64,000 nucleotides of DNA. Source: Coniella vitis. Its lineage: Eukaryota > Ascomycota > Sordariomycetes > Diaporthales > Schizoparmaceae. Position numbers and translations under genes: made by a program. The stretch covers positions 1,007,501 through 1,071,500 of the forward strand of contig WUJK01000011.1 in NCBI GenBank assembly GCA_011317545.1, given 5' to 3'. Position 1 is the stretch's first letter. Each line of letters opens with the position of its first letter. Below, piece by piece: positions 1 to 11,303 of the stretch. The notes below the pieces were generated by a model. It made no database searches. It saw only the letters and a list, made by a program, of their open reading frames with translations, and was not told where the DNA came from.

Positions 1-1414
1 ATGTCAATTTTCCGAAGCCGAGGTCCACCCAGCTCGTGGGATCCCAAGGGATGCACCGTGTTGCTGGAAGCGGAAATTGAAGTAGTAATGGCCCTTTCAG
101 ACGCTGTTTTGCCCTGCTGTGAAACATGGCCTTGAAGGGCCTCGGCTGCATGTTCCCTGACAATCAAAGGGAGCGTCGCAATTGATGGTTTTGTTCTACC
201 GTGATAGCCTGTAGCAGCCAAGCAGTCCGTTGGTGCGTCCCTGTAGCAAAAAGGAGGAAAAGGAAAAAGAAAAGAGAAATCCCAGTCGTGGATGGCATCC
301 AGTCTCCATCGCTCAGCAGCAGCGACCAGCGGAGCGGAAAGAGGCTGGAGCAGATCCTGCTCTCCCTGTACGATACTATGTAAAGCTTATTAACAAATAC
401 CCATGTATTACATAGTACTGTGATGAGTGTCTCCGCCCGCAGCCGTACTCCGGACTCCACACGAACGCTACTGCAACCGGTTGGGTGGGTGTGCCTCACT
501 GGTCGCGATGGGGCGTTGCAACCGTTCATGGTGGGTACAAGATACTTGCTGTACTGGTGTGTGTCGCGTCTCGCTTCTCGAAAACGCTTCATGAACTCAA
601 CTGGGCATCCTCAATGTGTGTCAGCCCGCTTGACGCCTGGTTTCATAACCGAGACCGCGTTTCTATTCTTGGGCCGGGGTCTAGACAATTCTCGTCTTTT
701 GGAGATTGCCATCTGACACGTGCGGCTTTACTATGACAGCTTGCGGGTCTGTCCGGTCCCGCGTGGGGGTGCTCTTGAACTGTCGAGTTGGCTCTGGCTG
801 GTCCTTCGATTTTTGCCGAGACAAATCAGCGTCCTCTGCTACTATGTATGCGTCCCTTCAAGGCAGCCATTGGATTGGCGTCTGCCCTGCTATTGGCTGC
901 TACCTTTGCAAAAGTCAGGAAGCGTTGCTGTGTGTCGGCAATCAACTCATCCTCGGTCTCAGAGTCATAACAAAAGAACCTGCTGCTAATGTTTGCATGC
1001 GTATCGAGACGATACTTCTTTGCATGGGAAATGTACGCTGAGCAATGGAAATAAGGCTCCAGCATTGTCAGCGACACTTGCACACACACACACACACACC
1101 TTTCAGTGCAAAGTAGAGCCCAATCTTTGCCAAGTTTCTGCTCCCCCATATTTTGTGTGCGGATGCTATTATGCTGGAGAGATGGCTCATCAATCCGGTT
1201 CCCACGGATATATTGTCTGTAAATGGTGGTATCTTGGCAATACCTTCTGCAGTCTTGTGCGGATGTTTCACGACCGCAATAAAATCTGAATAATGGAATA
1301 GACTTGCAGATTTTCCTGCCCAGGTATGTCAGAACTTAATTCGAGACCAAAACTGCAGAACTTGAAGTTACCGACTTTAGGGTATAACGCTTCCCGCTCT
1401 TGCTGATTGCCTGA
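1..1414. other. Gene-free left edge
   Basis: No reading frame here looks like a conserved protein or joins into a spliced gene. The stretch holds a (CA)n microsatellite at about 1081-1099 and three exact copies of the nonamer TACTATGTA/TACATAGTA (374-382, 409-417, 840-848). The 3' flank of PRP17 ends near 1415. Confidence 0.6.
374..417. repeat. Inverted pair of the TACTATGTA nonamer
   Basis: TACTATGTAA at 374-383 and TTACATAGTA at 408-417 are perfect 10-bp inverted copies separated by 24 bp. This could be a paired protein-binding site or a small hairpin. It is one of 16 exact copies of the nonamer in the window. Confidence 0.7.
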
Positions 1415-3040
1415 TCAATCCCAGTATCTGATGACGCCGTCCGCTCCAGCTGACACCAACTTGGACGTCTCCTGTGGATGCCACTTGACGCAGGTGACAG
1501 GGTCCTTGGTATCAATCTTATGGTACATTTTGCACGTCTTCCAGTCCCAAAAGACGAGGTAGCCTGCCGTATCACCACTGGCAAGGAATTGTCCATCGGG
1601 GCTGATATCAATATCGATGGCAGTGCCGGCGTTGTTGTGGCCGCGGTAGCTCTTCTTGCGGTTCTGTCGAAACTTGTCGTTGGCATTGTAGACGACAATC
1701 TGGTTATCACTGCTCTGATACGCGACATATTTCCCAGAGGGGTGCATCGCGCTTCGCGTCATGGGGAACATGTATGTCTCGGCAATGTACTTGATTGGCA
1801 CGGGGATGTTGTAGTCCCACGCTCGGAGCGACTTGTCATCACTTGTCGTCATGAATCGATCTCCAGCTTGTGTGAACGTGATGGTGTTAATGGCTGCCAA
1901 GTGGTGGTCGTACTCCTGAATCGTCTCGTTACCCCCGCGCGTGTCAAACTGCACAATCTTCTTGTCGTGCATACCAGCCAAAAATTCATGGCCATGCTCC
2001 GGAGTGGGGTTGAAGACCAAGCAGTGCGGTGTGCTTCCTGTGCTGAACTTGCTAATGCATTGACCCGTCTCGGTATCCCAAAGCTTCATTTGGCGATCGT
2101 ACGAACCAGACAGGAACCGAGTGCCGTCGTAATTGAAGGATAGGTCCGATATTGCTTTAGCGTGTCCAGAAAATGTCCGCAGCAGCTCCCTTTGGTGGTA
2201 GACGTCCCAGATCTTGATTGTCGAATCCGCTGAGCCAGAGAGAAGTAAATGCCCGCTCGAGGGAAAGAATCGTAGAGACGTGACTGCTTTGGTGTGGTGC
2301 TTCCAAGTATGCACCATCTTCTTGGGTATGTAGTTCGTAACGCTGCCCGGCTCCTTGCGCAAGTCGATATCCAAGTCTTGCGGGACATGCATATACGTTC
2401 TGCCCTGGTAGTCAAACTCATTTTCGCCGTGAAACGTCGTCGTCTCGTCGCCCAGCTCTTCGACCTCCTTTCGTCTTGCCAGTGCCTCTACTGGTGCAGA
2501 AACCAGTGCTCCGCTCTCAACCACGTCGTCTCCATCCTCGTCTTCATATACCACCTCGTACTCTTCATCGCTACCCAGCTCCGCCTCATCACCCACCTCT
2601 TCATAGTCTGTTCGCTTGTACCGGGCCCAAGGGCCCTGATACGCGCCATCTCCTTCAGCCACAAGCGCATTGCCCTTGCCCTCCCTCCTCCGCCGATTCG
2701 CCGCCGCTTCCGCCTTCAGATCTTTGCCACTCATCGCTTCTCTCTCTGGTCCGCCACCACGCTCCACCGCCCGGTGTTTTGCGCGAAATGTGTGTTCGCT
2801 CAAATATGTCTCGCTTGCGAAGCCAGTCAGGACGTTCTTGCGCTTCAGTGATGATGCGCCGCCGTGTAACGTTGCTATTGTGTTTGAGTCGTCGCGAAAG
2901 GGGTTCGCAGGGCCTAATTTCGGTCGTGCGAGATCCTCGCCTGTGTAGGGCACGACGGCGTGCTCTGGTCCAGTTTGTTCGCGGACAATGAGGGCGTCTT
3001 GCGGCGCCATATTTGGCGGGTAGGCGCCGAAGTCAGCCAT
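1415..3040 (-). CDS. PRP17: Pre-mRNA splicing factor PRP17/CDC40 (WD40 protein)
   Basis: This is an intronless gene of 541 residues. The N-terminal half is charged and disordered, with acidic runs near residues 150-175. The C-terminal 300 residues carry WD40 repeats, seen as recurring GH-type starts and endings such as IKIWD, MKLWD, LRAWD, LVFWD and the terminal IRYWD. This layout and the conserved N-terminal block are those of Prp17/Cdc40, a nuclear factor that joins the spliceosome for the second catalytic step. Length is normal for fungal members. The ATG at 3040 lies directly before the conserved MADFGAYPP-like start. No defect is visible. Confidence 0.95.
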   Translation of the reverse strand: MADFGAYPPNMAPQDALIVREQTGPEHAVVPYTGEDLARPKLGPANPFRDDSNTIATLHGGASSLKRKNVLTGFASETYLSEHTFRAKHRAVERGGGPEREAMSGKDLKAEAAANRRRREGKGNALVAEGDGAYQGPWARYKRTDYEEVGDEAELGSDEEYEVVYEDEDGDDVVESGALVSAPVEALARRKEVEELGDETTTFHGENEFDYQGRTYMHVPQDLDIDLRKEPGSVTNYIPKKMVHTWKHHTKAVTSLRFFPSSGHLLLSGSADSTIKIWDVYHQRELLRTFSGHAKAISDLSFNYDGTRFLSGSYDRQMKLWDTETGQCISKFSTGSTPHCLVFNPTPEHGHEFLAGMHDKKIVQFDTRGGNETIQEYDHHLAAINTITFTQAGDRFMTTSDDKSLRAWDYNIPVPIKYIAETYMFPMTRSAMHPSGKYVAYQSSDNQIVVYNANDKFRQNRKKSYRGHNNAGTAIDIDISPDGQFLASGDTAGYLVFWDWKTCKMYHKIDTKDPVTCVKWHPQETSKLVSAGADGVIRYWD

Positions 3041-3961
3041 TTTTAGGGGAGTTAAACACGTCGAACGCGCTGGAAAGCAAGATGTCGATGATTATTGTAG
3101 AGAGGTTCGAACACACTCGGGTTGTTCGAAAACTATTGAAGGTGGTATTTTGTGAGAGTTACAAGTTATGGTTTGCGATGGAGGAGCGGCAGGCATGTCC
3201 AAGAAAGCTGGAGGTGGATTTGCTTTGAAGTTCTCTTGTACATGTAAGACCATCCGCTTGCTTACCTAATACAACAAATACATCAACCACAGGTCGGACT
3301 TTCTTATCTTCGGAGGGAGCCGCATGCAGTTGAAAAAACGCAGTGGGAAGCCGCCCAGAAAGTCGCGCACTATCCTCAAATCGGGCTGCTACTGCCATTC
3401 TATATTGCTCAAAGACAGGGCTCGGCATCATGAATAGGTAAATACAAATCTTGTCCCAGCGCTGGAAGTGAACATGTGTGTGAAGTCTTCAGTATAATTC
3501 ATAAAGGACGATTGGCTTTGCGCTACACTCAGCTTTGCTTCCCATCGTCCTCCTCTCAAGAGAGTTAAAAGTAGCACAAATAGACTCTTTAACATTTCCC
3601 ATCAAAATCATATCAAGGATCGTAGCAACATCTGGCAACTCTACTGCCTCATACCCAGCATCACATCCTCTACCATAGACACAAACGTCGACACATTGCG
3701 CGCGAGAGCTGATATTAGGCGAACCTGCATCTTTCCCACTCAATGCTGACTTGTCTCCCCGCTCTGCTCATGTTAACTCTCCTTTATCTCGAGAGCTGCT
3801 CTACGGCCGTTCGTCTGCTGTGGCAGACAACGGCTCGTAAATTCGCTCTGAATGCCCGACCCGTCCTGCACGTTTGACCAAAGCCAAGTATAGTCCCTAG
3901 ATGTAAAGGAACGTGATCGAGCAGGTTGCCATAGGGTCAGCGTCCGCAGAAGTTTATCCCT
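3041..3961. other. Gap between PRP17 and ERV14 with two unassigned minus-strand frames
   Basis: Two minus-strand open frames (about 3159-3431 and 3489-3743) read as reasonably protein-like. The first contains AVAARFEDSARLSGRLP and the second contains ATILDMILMGN. I recognise neither, and no convincing splice joins them. They may be remnants or chance frames. The 5' leader of PRP17 also lies here. Confidence 0.3.
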
Positions 3962-4642
3962 TTAGCTGGTTTCGTCCTTGATAAGGGCAACGATCATGCT
4001 GTACAGGTAAAAGAAGAACATGATTAGGTGAAAACCGAGTTTGACAAATGATTCCTGTATGTTTGTGTCAGCTTTTCGCTGGGAAAGATATTCGTGGCGG
4101 GCCGTATAGATCCTACCTTCTTGTGCACGTTCAGTTTGCGGAAAATCTCGGTAGCGTCAAGTAGATGCGTGTTCTCAACAATTCTGTTCAAAAGCAGATC
4201 AGTATCTTGGCAATGCGATCGCAGGAAAGGCCAGGGTGAGCGAGGGTGCCTTTATGATATGACGTACTTCTTGACGTTCCACGCCAGCAGTGGGAGGTTG
4301 AGAATCAGCGGCAACCAGTACCCATTGATGAGGAACAGGAAAGTCAGAAAGCCGTGTACAGCAGCCTCAGGAATGATGTAAGTGTTCAGGCGGTTGCAGA
4401 GGTCGATGGGGTTGATATAGTCGCTGCGAAGTATCGCAAATTAGCCTTAGCTGTCACAGCAACACAAGAAAGAACGCGACGCAAGGCTTTTCGATCTGCC
4501 CAGGAACACAGAGGGGTTACAAGGGTCAATTTTGTGCATACCATTCCAGATCGCTGTACATGATGGTGAAGAAGACCTGCAGAAACAGGTTGACGGCGTT
4601 TATCAACACCGCAAAGAGGAACAACCACGCCTCTCCAGACAT
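3962..4642 (-). CDS. ERV14: Cornichon-family COPII cargo receptor (ERV14)
   Basis: There are four exons: 4642-4542, 4423-4268, 4183-4117 and 4054-3962, with introns of 118, 84 and 62 nt. Together they encode 138 residues, the usual cornichon length. The protein starts MSGEAWLFLFAVLINAVNL. It carries the family core DYINPIDLCNRLN followed by IPEAAVHGFLTFLFLINGYW, then LLDATEIFRKL, and ends in the hydrophobic stretch FHLIMFFFYLYSMIVALI. Erv14/cornichon proteins are multispanning ER-Golgi proteins that load transmembrane cargo into COPII vesicles. All exon joins keep frame and restore conserved blocks, so the model is secure although each exon is short. Confidence 0.95.
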
Positions 4643-5680
4643 TTTGGCGGTGGACTGTTGTCGCTCGACAAGGGCTGCTAAGTGATACGCTTTTGAAAGA
4701 CAAAGGTGGTCGTTCTGTTTATCCTCGTAACGAGTCGCGTCGTAGACTTGGGTCGTTTACTATAGGCACGAGGATGGTCGTTCCCGCAGCTGTCAGGTTG
4801 CAGAGATCGGACGTTGGGAGCTTGGTAGAAGAGAAAGGACTGTGCGTCGGCTTTTCACAGCCAGCGGTGGTGTGCACGAGCTGACAGGTGCCGGCAGAAG
4901 CTACAGCTTCAAAGCGCGATTACGGTGCGGAACGAAGCGGCGACGGCGGCGACAATAGGCAAGGTGTTGCAAGGGGTCGCAAGGTGTCGTGCTCAGGGTA
5001 ACCGACGGGTAGAGATTTTGGTGGTGATTGACGGCAAAGGTTTGAAGAGCAGCAAGGCAAGGCGAGATGATGAAAGCGGCTCCTCACTATCAGGGCAAGG
5101 TATCAAGGTAGCTCTATATCGACGTACGCAAAAATTGGGCTCCTTCCCTGTTCCCTAGCGCTGCCCGTCAGCCCGCATCCGCACCGACCTTGGTAATGGA
5201 TCCAGCACAGGGCACCCGGGGGGCGACCAGGCTGCCGGGGCCTAGCGGGGAGCTCAACGCCCATGTTTATGTCTCCACATAGCAGCTCCTTGCACCCAAT
5301 TACAGTGCTTACAGTGCCCCGCGGTTGGCTCTACATATATAGTGGCTCATAGTACAGCCGTTCGCGGTCACTGTGGCGCCAGCTAGTTGGCACGAGTACT
5401 TAAGTACAAATGGGCAACATCCCAAGGTCATTTTGATGGAACATCCGCGGGATGTTCATTATGCTTCTCTATTTTTTGTGGAAAAATATACGAGATCGCA
5501 TGGCCGATGCTCCAAGTTTTTGAGGTGTCTCCACCAAATCTGCGAATGCTATGATAACACAGATCACAACGAAACAAAACATTGCTCGCGCGCTGCAAAG
5601 GATCCCCTGCGCTCCTTTTTGCGCTTTTCGAACCAACCGGCACATCATCTCCACTTTATTTTGGATTCTTGTTATGGCCT
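4643..5680. other. Gap between ERV14 and MAP1
   Basis: It holds the ERV14 promoter and 5' leader and the MAP1 3' flank. I see no coding frame with family features and no strong repeat. Confidence 0.5.
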
Positions 5681-7095
5681 TCATGCAGCCGCTGCCGGCT
5701 CCGGTGCTTGTATAGGTCCTCCCGGGGAGTTTGGTAGTCTTGCCGTCAGAACCTCGACGCCATCTTCGGTCACAAGCAGAGTGTGCTCTGTGGACTGTCA
5801 GTAGATGTTTCCTTTTCTAATTTCTGCACTAGACTGGTACTTACCGAACTGTGCTGTCTTCTTGCCGTCCACAGTTGTGCTGGTCCAGTTGTCTGGCCAG
5901 GTGACATCGCGATATTTGCCCAGTGCAATCATGGGCTCGATCGTAAAGGTCATACCAGGCTTACACTCGCCAATAGCCTTGTTCTTGGCGTAGTGGGGAA
6001 TATTTGGCGGGCAATGGAAAATGCTGTTGATTCCGTGGCCAACATATGTGCGGATGACGCTGCAGTTCTTGGACTTGGCGTGCTTTTCGATCGTGTTGCC
6101 AAACTCGCGGAACAAAGTGCCGGGCTTGACCATCTGGATGGCCTGGTCCAAACACTCACGTGCCGTCTCGACCACGCGCACTGTATCAGGGTCCGCCTTG
6201 GCCTTGTCGCCCACATAGTACGTCTCGTTCAAGTCGCCGTGATAGCCCTTGTGGTACAGCGTCACGTCCAGGTTGATGATATCGCCGTCCTTGAGCACGT
6301 ATCGATCGGGGATACCGTGGCAGATAACTTCGTTGACCGACGTACACACCGACTTGGGAAACATGTTGTAGTTTAGAGGCGATGGGTAAGACTGTAGTAG
6401 TCTCCGTCAGTATAGTCATAGTTTCCAGATCTACCATCCTTCCATTCTTTTTTTTTTCAGAGCACTTACGTCGCGCTTAATACACTCCTCGTGTACAATC
6501 TTGTCGATATCGTCTGTCGTGATACCGGGCCTCAGCGCTGCGGCAGCAATGTCGAGAACTTCACGAGCCAGGCGGCAGACGGTGCGCATGGCATCCTGAG
6601 CCTTCTGATCGAGTTGCTCGACCTTGTGGCGGTTGACAAGGCTGCGACCGGCCTTGGGTATGCCGTCCTTTGCGTAGTCTGGGTGAGGGATGGTCTCGGG
6701 AATCTTGCGTCGCTCGGACAGAGGGTAGACGGGGCGGAGCGGGCCGGTGTAGGAGAAGGTCGGGAAGGGGTTGTAGTCGCCGGTCTCTGGATCAGGTTTA
6801 GATACTACTTTGGGAGGAAGGATGCGGTGGACAATACTGTTTTCTGTCTTGTGCAACGCCTTGTGCGAGCCCTGGGAAATGCGAACAAAGTAACAGTCAG
6901 CAGTTGCAAGGGGTCTCAAGGGCGTAGCGGCGCAACAGCGACGGAACGCACCCAATTTTTCTTGAAACAGTCCTGTGAGCAGAAATAGCTGTCCTTGATG
7001 CCCAGTTTCAAGCATGTCGGGCACTGCAGCGTGCCAGCATCGTTGTCGCAGTCGGCGCTGCGGCACTTGCGCTTGGATGGAGGTTCCTCGCCCAT
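5681..7095 (-). CDS. MAP1: Methionine aminopeptidase 1 (MetAP1)
   Basis: There are four exons: 7095-6952, 6871-6470, 6391-5845 and 5787-5681, giving 399 residues. Exon 1 encodes the N-terminal zinc-finger region (CRSADC, CPTCLKLG, YFCSQDC) that docks cytosolic MetAP1 on ribosomes. The rest is the pita-bread aminopeptidase fold. H207 (ICHGIP) is the substrate-side histidine. The metal ligands are D224 (NLDV), D235 (HGDLNET), H301 (YVGHG), E334 (FTIEPM) and E365 (AQFEHT). The codon for E365 is split by the last intron (G|AG), which fixes that splice. The enzyme removes the initiator methionine from nascent proteins. All catalytic residues are present. It is divergent from BNA4 across an 860-bp gap. 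Confidence 0.96.
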
Positions 7096-7954
7096 TGTTG
7101 GGTCGTGTCTTTTGGTCGTTATAGATGTCTTTGGGAAAGGCCAAGAGCTGACGCGGGAGGAGGTATCGTGGACTAAATTTCAAAACCCCAGAATAATTAC
7201 CAAATAAACAGCTTTCTGCTGCTTGGAACCTCTACGGATCACCGCGATGCGTCGATCAGAATTGTGAAGTCTTAGAATCACGCGTAGTCCTGGCAAGATT
7301 GTCGGCAGGGATTTCCAGGCGCCACCCCGCAAGGCGAGGAGCCTCAAGGTCCCCCTTACCTAAGCTCGTAGGGAAACACTCCCCTGGAGAATTTAGGGGC
7401 TAGCAGCCCTGCGAAAGGCCGCCAGTGGCTGCTGGCTGCAACCCCGAGGGCCTGGACTCGTCCGTACAGAACCCACGTATACATAGTAGAACCAGAGAAC
7501 CCCATGCAACGTGCATTTTGGTTGCAACCAAAGAGAAACATAAAAATGGTCAACATAAGGAGACAGCAGGGGCCCGGGGCTTTGCTCAAGATCAGGATCG
7601 CTCGAGCAAGCGACATGTTCCGTCGAGGCACGCTGGTAGGCTAGAGCAGCAGTTGATAAGTTCCGAGCCCACCATGGCTCTTTCTGTGTTGGACGCGTGC
7701 GGTTATGGAATCCAGTCATCAAGCTGCAAAAACCGTTCGATTGCTGGTTCCGCGCCCACCAAAGTTCCGCCCTTCCGACTTCCGCCTCATCAGCCAGCGC
7801 CACCACCACCACCACCACCACCATTACCGTCACCGTCGCAGCAGCGGCCTTCGTCAGCATCGTCCTACATCTGAAATCACTTAAGATCCAGTCAGGGCCC
7901 TGTAGAGGCGTGTAATAACTCCTCCAAACTCACAACCACAACTGCGCAACAACC
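7096..7954. promoter_or_regulatory. Shared upstream region of MAP1 and BNA4
   Basis: This is an 859-bp spacer between two divergent genes, so it must hold both promoters. It contains a CCA/CCACCA triplet tract at about 7799-7823. I see no clear TATA box and no coding sequence. Confidence 0.5.
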
Positions 7955-9636
7955 ATGTCTTCCACAAAGGTCATCGTCGTCGGAGCCGGCCCTGTCGGCT
8001 CCTTGGCTGCACTGTACGCTGCTCAGAGAGGCTTTGATGTTGAGATATATGAGCTTCGAAATGGTACGATTGTCCTCCATCGTCTTGGCCTAGCTGCTGT
8101 GCTGTACGCCGTATCATGCTGCTTCACTTTGCGTTACACTTGACGACATGTCTGTGTTGAGGAAATGGATACCTCTCTGACCAATCACAGACCTGCGCGA
8201 CCCTACGACGGTTCCCTTGAACTTCACAAAGTCCATCAACTTGGCTCTTTCAGTACGAGGCATCACTGCTATGCAACAGGCGGAACCAAATGCTGCCGAG
8301 GGAGAACGCAAATTGCTCGACCATGTACTGGCCGCAACGATTCCCATGCGAGGCCGCATGATCCACGGCAAGAAGGCCAGCGGAGAGCTGTATGAGGAGT
8401 CACAGGACTACGACGTGCATGGACGGGTGAGTTATGGTTTCTTGTGGCATTGTCCTTTTTCCTTTTGCAGCAAGAGGAAAGAGCACTGACAGGTTCTTCA
8501 TCCAGACGATATTTGCTGTCGATCGAGGTGGTCTCAACAAGCGCCTTCTCGACGTGCTGGAGGGCATGCCCAACGTCAAATTCTTCTTCAACCATAAGCT
8601 CACAGGCGCAGACTTCCGTAAGCGCAAGGCCTGGTTTGAGCAGCGCAGCGGTCCTGCTTCGAGCGAGATTGAGGTCGACTTTGATCTTATGCTGGGTGCA
8701 GACGGTGCCCACTCAGCCGTCCGCTACCAGATGATGAAGTTTACGCGCGTCGACTACGAGCAGCGCTACATTGACACGCTGTGGTGCGAGTTTCAGATCC
8801 AGCCCAAGGCGCAATACGACCTCGCCAACCCCATGAGCCAGTTCCGCATATCACCCAACCACTTGCACATCTGGCCTGGCAAGGAGTTTATGTTCATTGC
8901 CATCCCAAGCGAGGACGGCACCTTCACCTGCACCCTCTTTGCGCCCGGCGACAAGTACGCCTACCTCGAGAGTAACCCGGCTAACGTACCGAGCTTCTTT
9001 GATCACTACTTCCCCGGTGTAACCGATCTCATCCCGCCCGAGGAGCTGATTGCTTCGTTTGAACGCAACCCACACCTGCCGCTCATCACCATCAAGTGCA
9101 AGCCGCACCACTACTCTTCCTCTGTCGTCCTTTTGGGGGACGCAGCACACGCCATGGTCCCTTTTTACGGTCAAGGCATGAATGCAGGCCTTGAAGACGT
9201 CCGGACGCTCTTTACCTTTCTCGACCGCTTCCCCGTCGCTGATTGGGGCCACGCCCTCGATGAATACACGGCCTACCGCGTGCCTGACGCACACAGCATC
9301 AACGACCTCGCATTGCAGAACTATACAGAGATGCGCGCGAGCGTCCTTTCGCCCGCATACAGACTGCGCAAGTTCCTCGAGGAAAGCCTAAGCAAGTACG
9401 TGCCAAGCCTGGGATGGCAGACAAAATACAGCCGGGTGTCGTTCAGCAACGAGCGGTACTCGGAGGTTATTGCGCGGAGCGAGTACCAAGGCAAGATTCT
9501 GATGAGAACCTTTTTTGGAGCTATTGGTGTACCGACTTTGCTGGCTGCTGCGTGGGCGTGGGTCAAGTATCGAAGAGTGCCTGAGACGGGTCTCAAGGCG
9601 TTATATGAGGTCGTGGCCGGAGCCATAAGACGGTAG
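7955..9636 (+). CDS. BNA4: Kynurenine 3-monooxygenase
   Basis: There are three exons: 7955-8063, 8191-8426 and 8506-9636, giving 491 residues. The N-terminus has the FAD dinucleotide-binding motif VVGAGPVGSLAA. Exon 2 gives the family block VPLNFTKSINLALSVRG. Exon 3 has LGADGAHSAVR (about residue 178) and GDAAHAMVPFYGQGMNAG (about residue 327), the second FAD contact. A hydrophobic segment near residues 451-470 (FFGAIGVPTLLAAAWAW) matches the outer-mitochondrial-membrane anchor of this family. It hydroxylates kynurenine with NADPH in de novo NAD synthesis. No other kynurenine-pathway gene lies nearby. It is tail-to-tail with the next gene. Confidence 0.95.
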
Positions 9637-9841
9637 AATGGGCGAAAAGTATCAGAAATAATGAAAAAGAGGGGGAAAATTTTCAAAATGTGACAATCCT
9701 ACTCTTCTGGAAAAGGGCACTTGAAACAGGTGCAAGTTGAACAAAAACCCTATGGCCGATATGTATGTCAAGGGTTGGTATAATCCTAATGAGCATAAGG
9801 ACTTACGCCAGCAGCAGAATACGAGGAATCAACAAAATATT

Positions 9842-10336
9842 TCAAACAATAGCTACCCCAGCCGTCTCGACCCTCATTCTCTCCCTTCCCCTGCCACCTT
9901 CCCTTGACCTCTCCCTCTCCAGCTGCCGTCTACTCAACGCCGAGTTCCTCCGCGACGTCGTATAGCACACCCGTCCAACCACATAGAGCAGCACACCCAC
10001 GACACAACCCACCACGAAGCCGGCCCCCAGTTGGACTGTTGCAGGTTGGCTTCCTAGGATATCATCTGATGATGGTCCACCGCCATCACTGCCACTACCA
10101 TTACCACCACCACTACTGCTGCTGCTGCTGCTGCTGCCGCTGCCGCCGCTCGCATTGTCACCGCCGTTTGGATTAGAAAATGGGATGCCGTTGCTCATGG
10201 ACGGAGATCCTTCTGATAATTGAGGTAGAGCAAGTGCTATTGCAAAGGGTTGTATGAAAAGGAGAAAGGTGAGAAGAAGCGTAGTGAAGGAGTTGAAGAG
10301 GCAGTAGTGGTGAGGTCGTGTCTGTATGAAATCCAT
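9842..10336 (-). CDS. Small single-pass membrane protein, function unknown
   Basis: This is an intronless frame of 164 residues with an ATG at 10336. The first 37 residues hold a long hydrophobic stretch (FTTLLLTFLLFIQPFAIALA) that looks like a signal peptide. A Ser/Gly-rich low-complexity linker follows, partly encoded by a CTG-type triplet tract (about 10107-10131 on the plus strand). A second hydrophobic segment, VVGCVVGVLLYVVGRVCY, comes next, then a basic Arg/Glu-rich tail. This is the layout of a small type I membrane protein with an exposed flexible stalk. I recognise no family. The order of signal, linker, membrane segment and basic stop-transfer tail argues against a chance frame. 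Confidence 0.55.
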   Translation of the reverse strand: MDFIQTRPHHYCLFNSFTTLLLTFLLFIQPFAIALALPQLSEGSPSMSNGIPFSNPNGGDNASGGSGSSSSSSSSGGGNGSGSDGGGPSSDDILGSQPATVQLGAGFVVGCVVGVLLYVVGRVCYTTSRRNSALSRRQLERERSREGGRGRERMRVETAGVAIV

Positions 10337-11289
10337 GGTTTTAAGTCCTGATATCCTGGCGAGTTCGAGGAAGCCTGTACAGTTTTCCTGGTAATCTCAA
10401 TTCAAGGAGGGCAGGCGGTAATGAATGAATTGTAGTTCTCCTCCGACTTGGGATTCCTTCCCAATGACTGCGATGACCCTTGCCCTTCCAAGAGCCTTCA
10501 CCCAAGGAAAAGATTTGTTTCGTTTCGATGTCCGTCTTTTTTTTTTTTTCTCGTGATTGAATCGACCCGGTCTTGAATCGGTGGATGAGTGTTCTGCGCC
10601 TTCGGTAGTTGGCCGGCCTCTGAAACAATGATTCTCCCACTCCCGCGTTCTGAAGCACACCGCTCGCCGCTGTGCTGTCTGGTTCAAGAAAGGAGGTAGG
10701 CTTTAAAAAGCTGTCGACTGCTCGACTAGTTCCTGCCGGAAGAGTCCTCAGAGTCTAGGTGGGAGTGTCCAGGGCGGTGGGTACTGCGATGGAGAGTAGA
10801 CGCAATGAGAGAACGGTGGCCGCGTTGTGGGAGCGAACCTCTGGACGGTAGCCCTCAAGCTCGAGGTGACGTGCGCAATGCTCAACTCTCATTTGACAGG
10901 AAAGACGGTTGACGGGCTCGAGTCAAGAACACAAGCTTAGGCGCTCTTCGGTCTTGTTTAGTCTGGTGAGCCAAGCTTTTCTTTTTTTCTTTTCTCTTTA
11001 TTCCCTTTCCTTCGGCCGGTGTCAAGAAAAAGGAAGGCGATCGCTCTCTGTGCGACTGAGTCGGTTGTGAAGATGAGTTCCCGGTAGCATATAAAGCTAG
11101 ATCGAAGCGTGATGCTGACTTTGAGTGTTTCGCGTCGTACACACTCCAAATGACAGCCGAACCTATGCCCTTCACTTTTTGTCCCGTTTCGAGCGTATCT
11201 GGTGGTCGAAGAATACAAATATGCGGATTCACCTTTTTCTTGTCTTGCTTTTGTGTTTTGTGCTGTCGGCTTTTATTGCTCAGTCCTTT

Positions 11290-11303
11290 GGGGGGGGGGG
11301 GGG
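11290..11303. repeat. G14 homopolymer
   Basis: An uninterrupted run of 14 G in intergenic DNA. A matching C13 run lies at 12350-12362, about 1 kb away. Confidence 0.9.

Noticed and set aside
1478..2143. A 221-codon frame opposite PRP17
   Set aside because: It is the antisense shadow of WD40 repeats, with no motif of its own.
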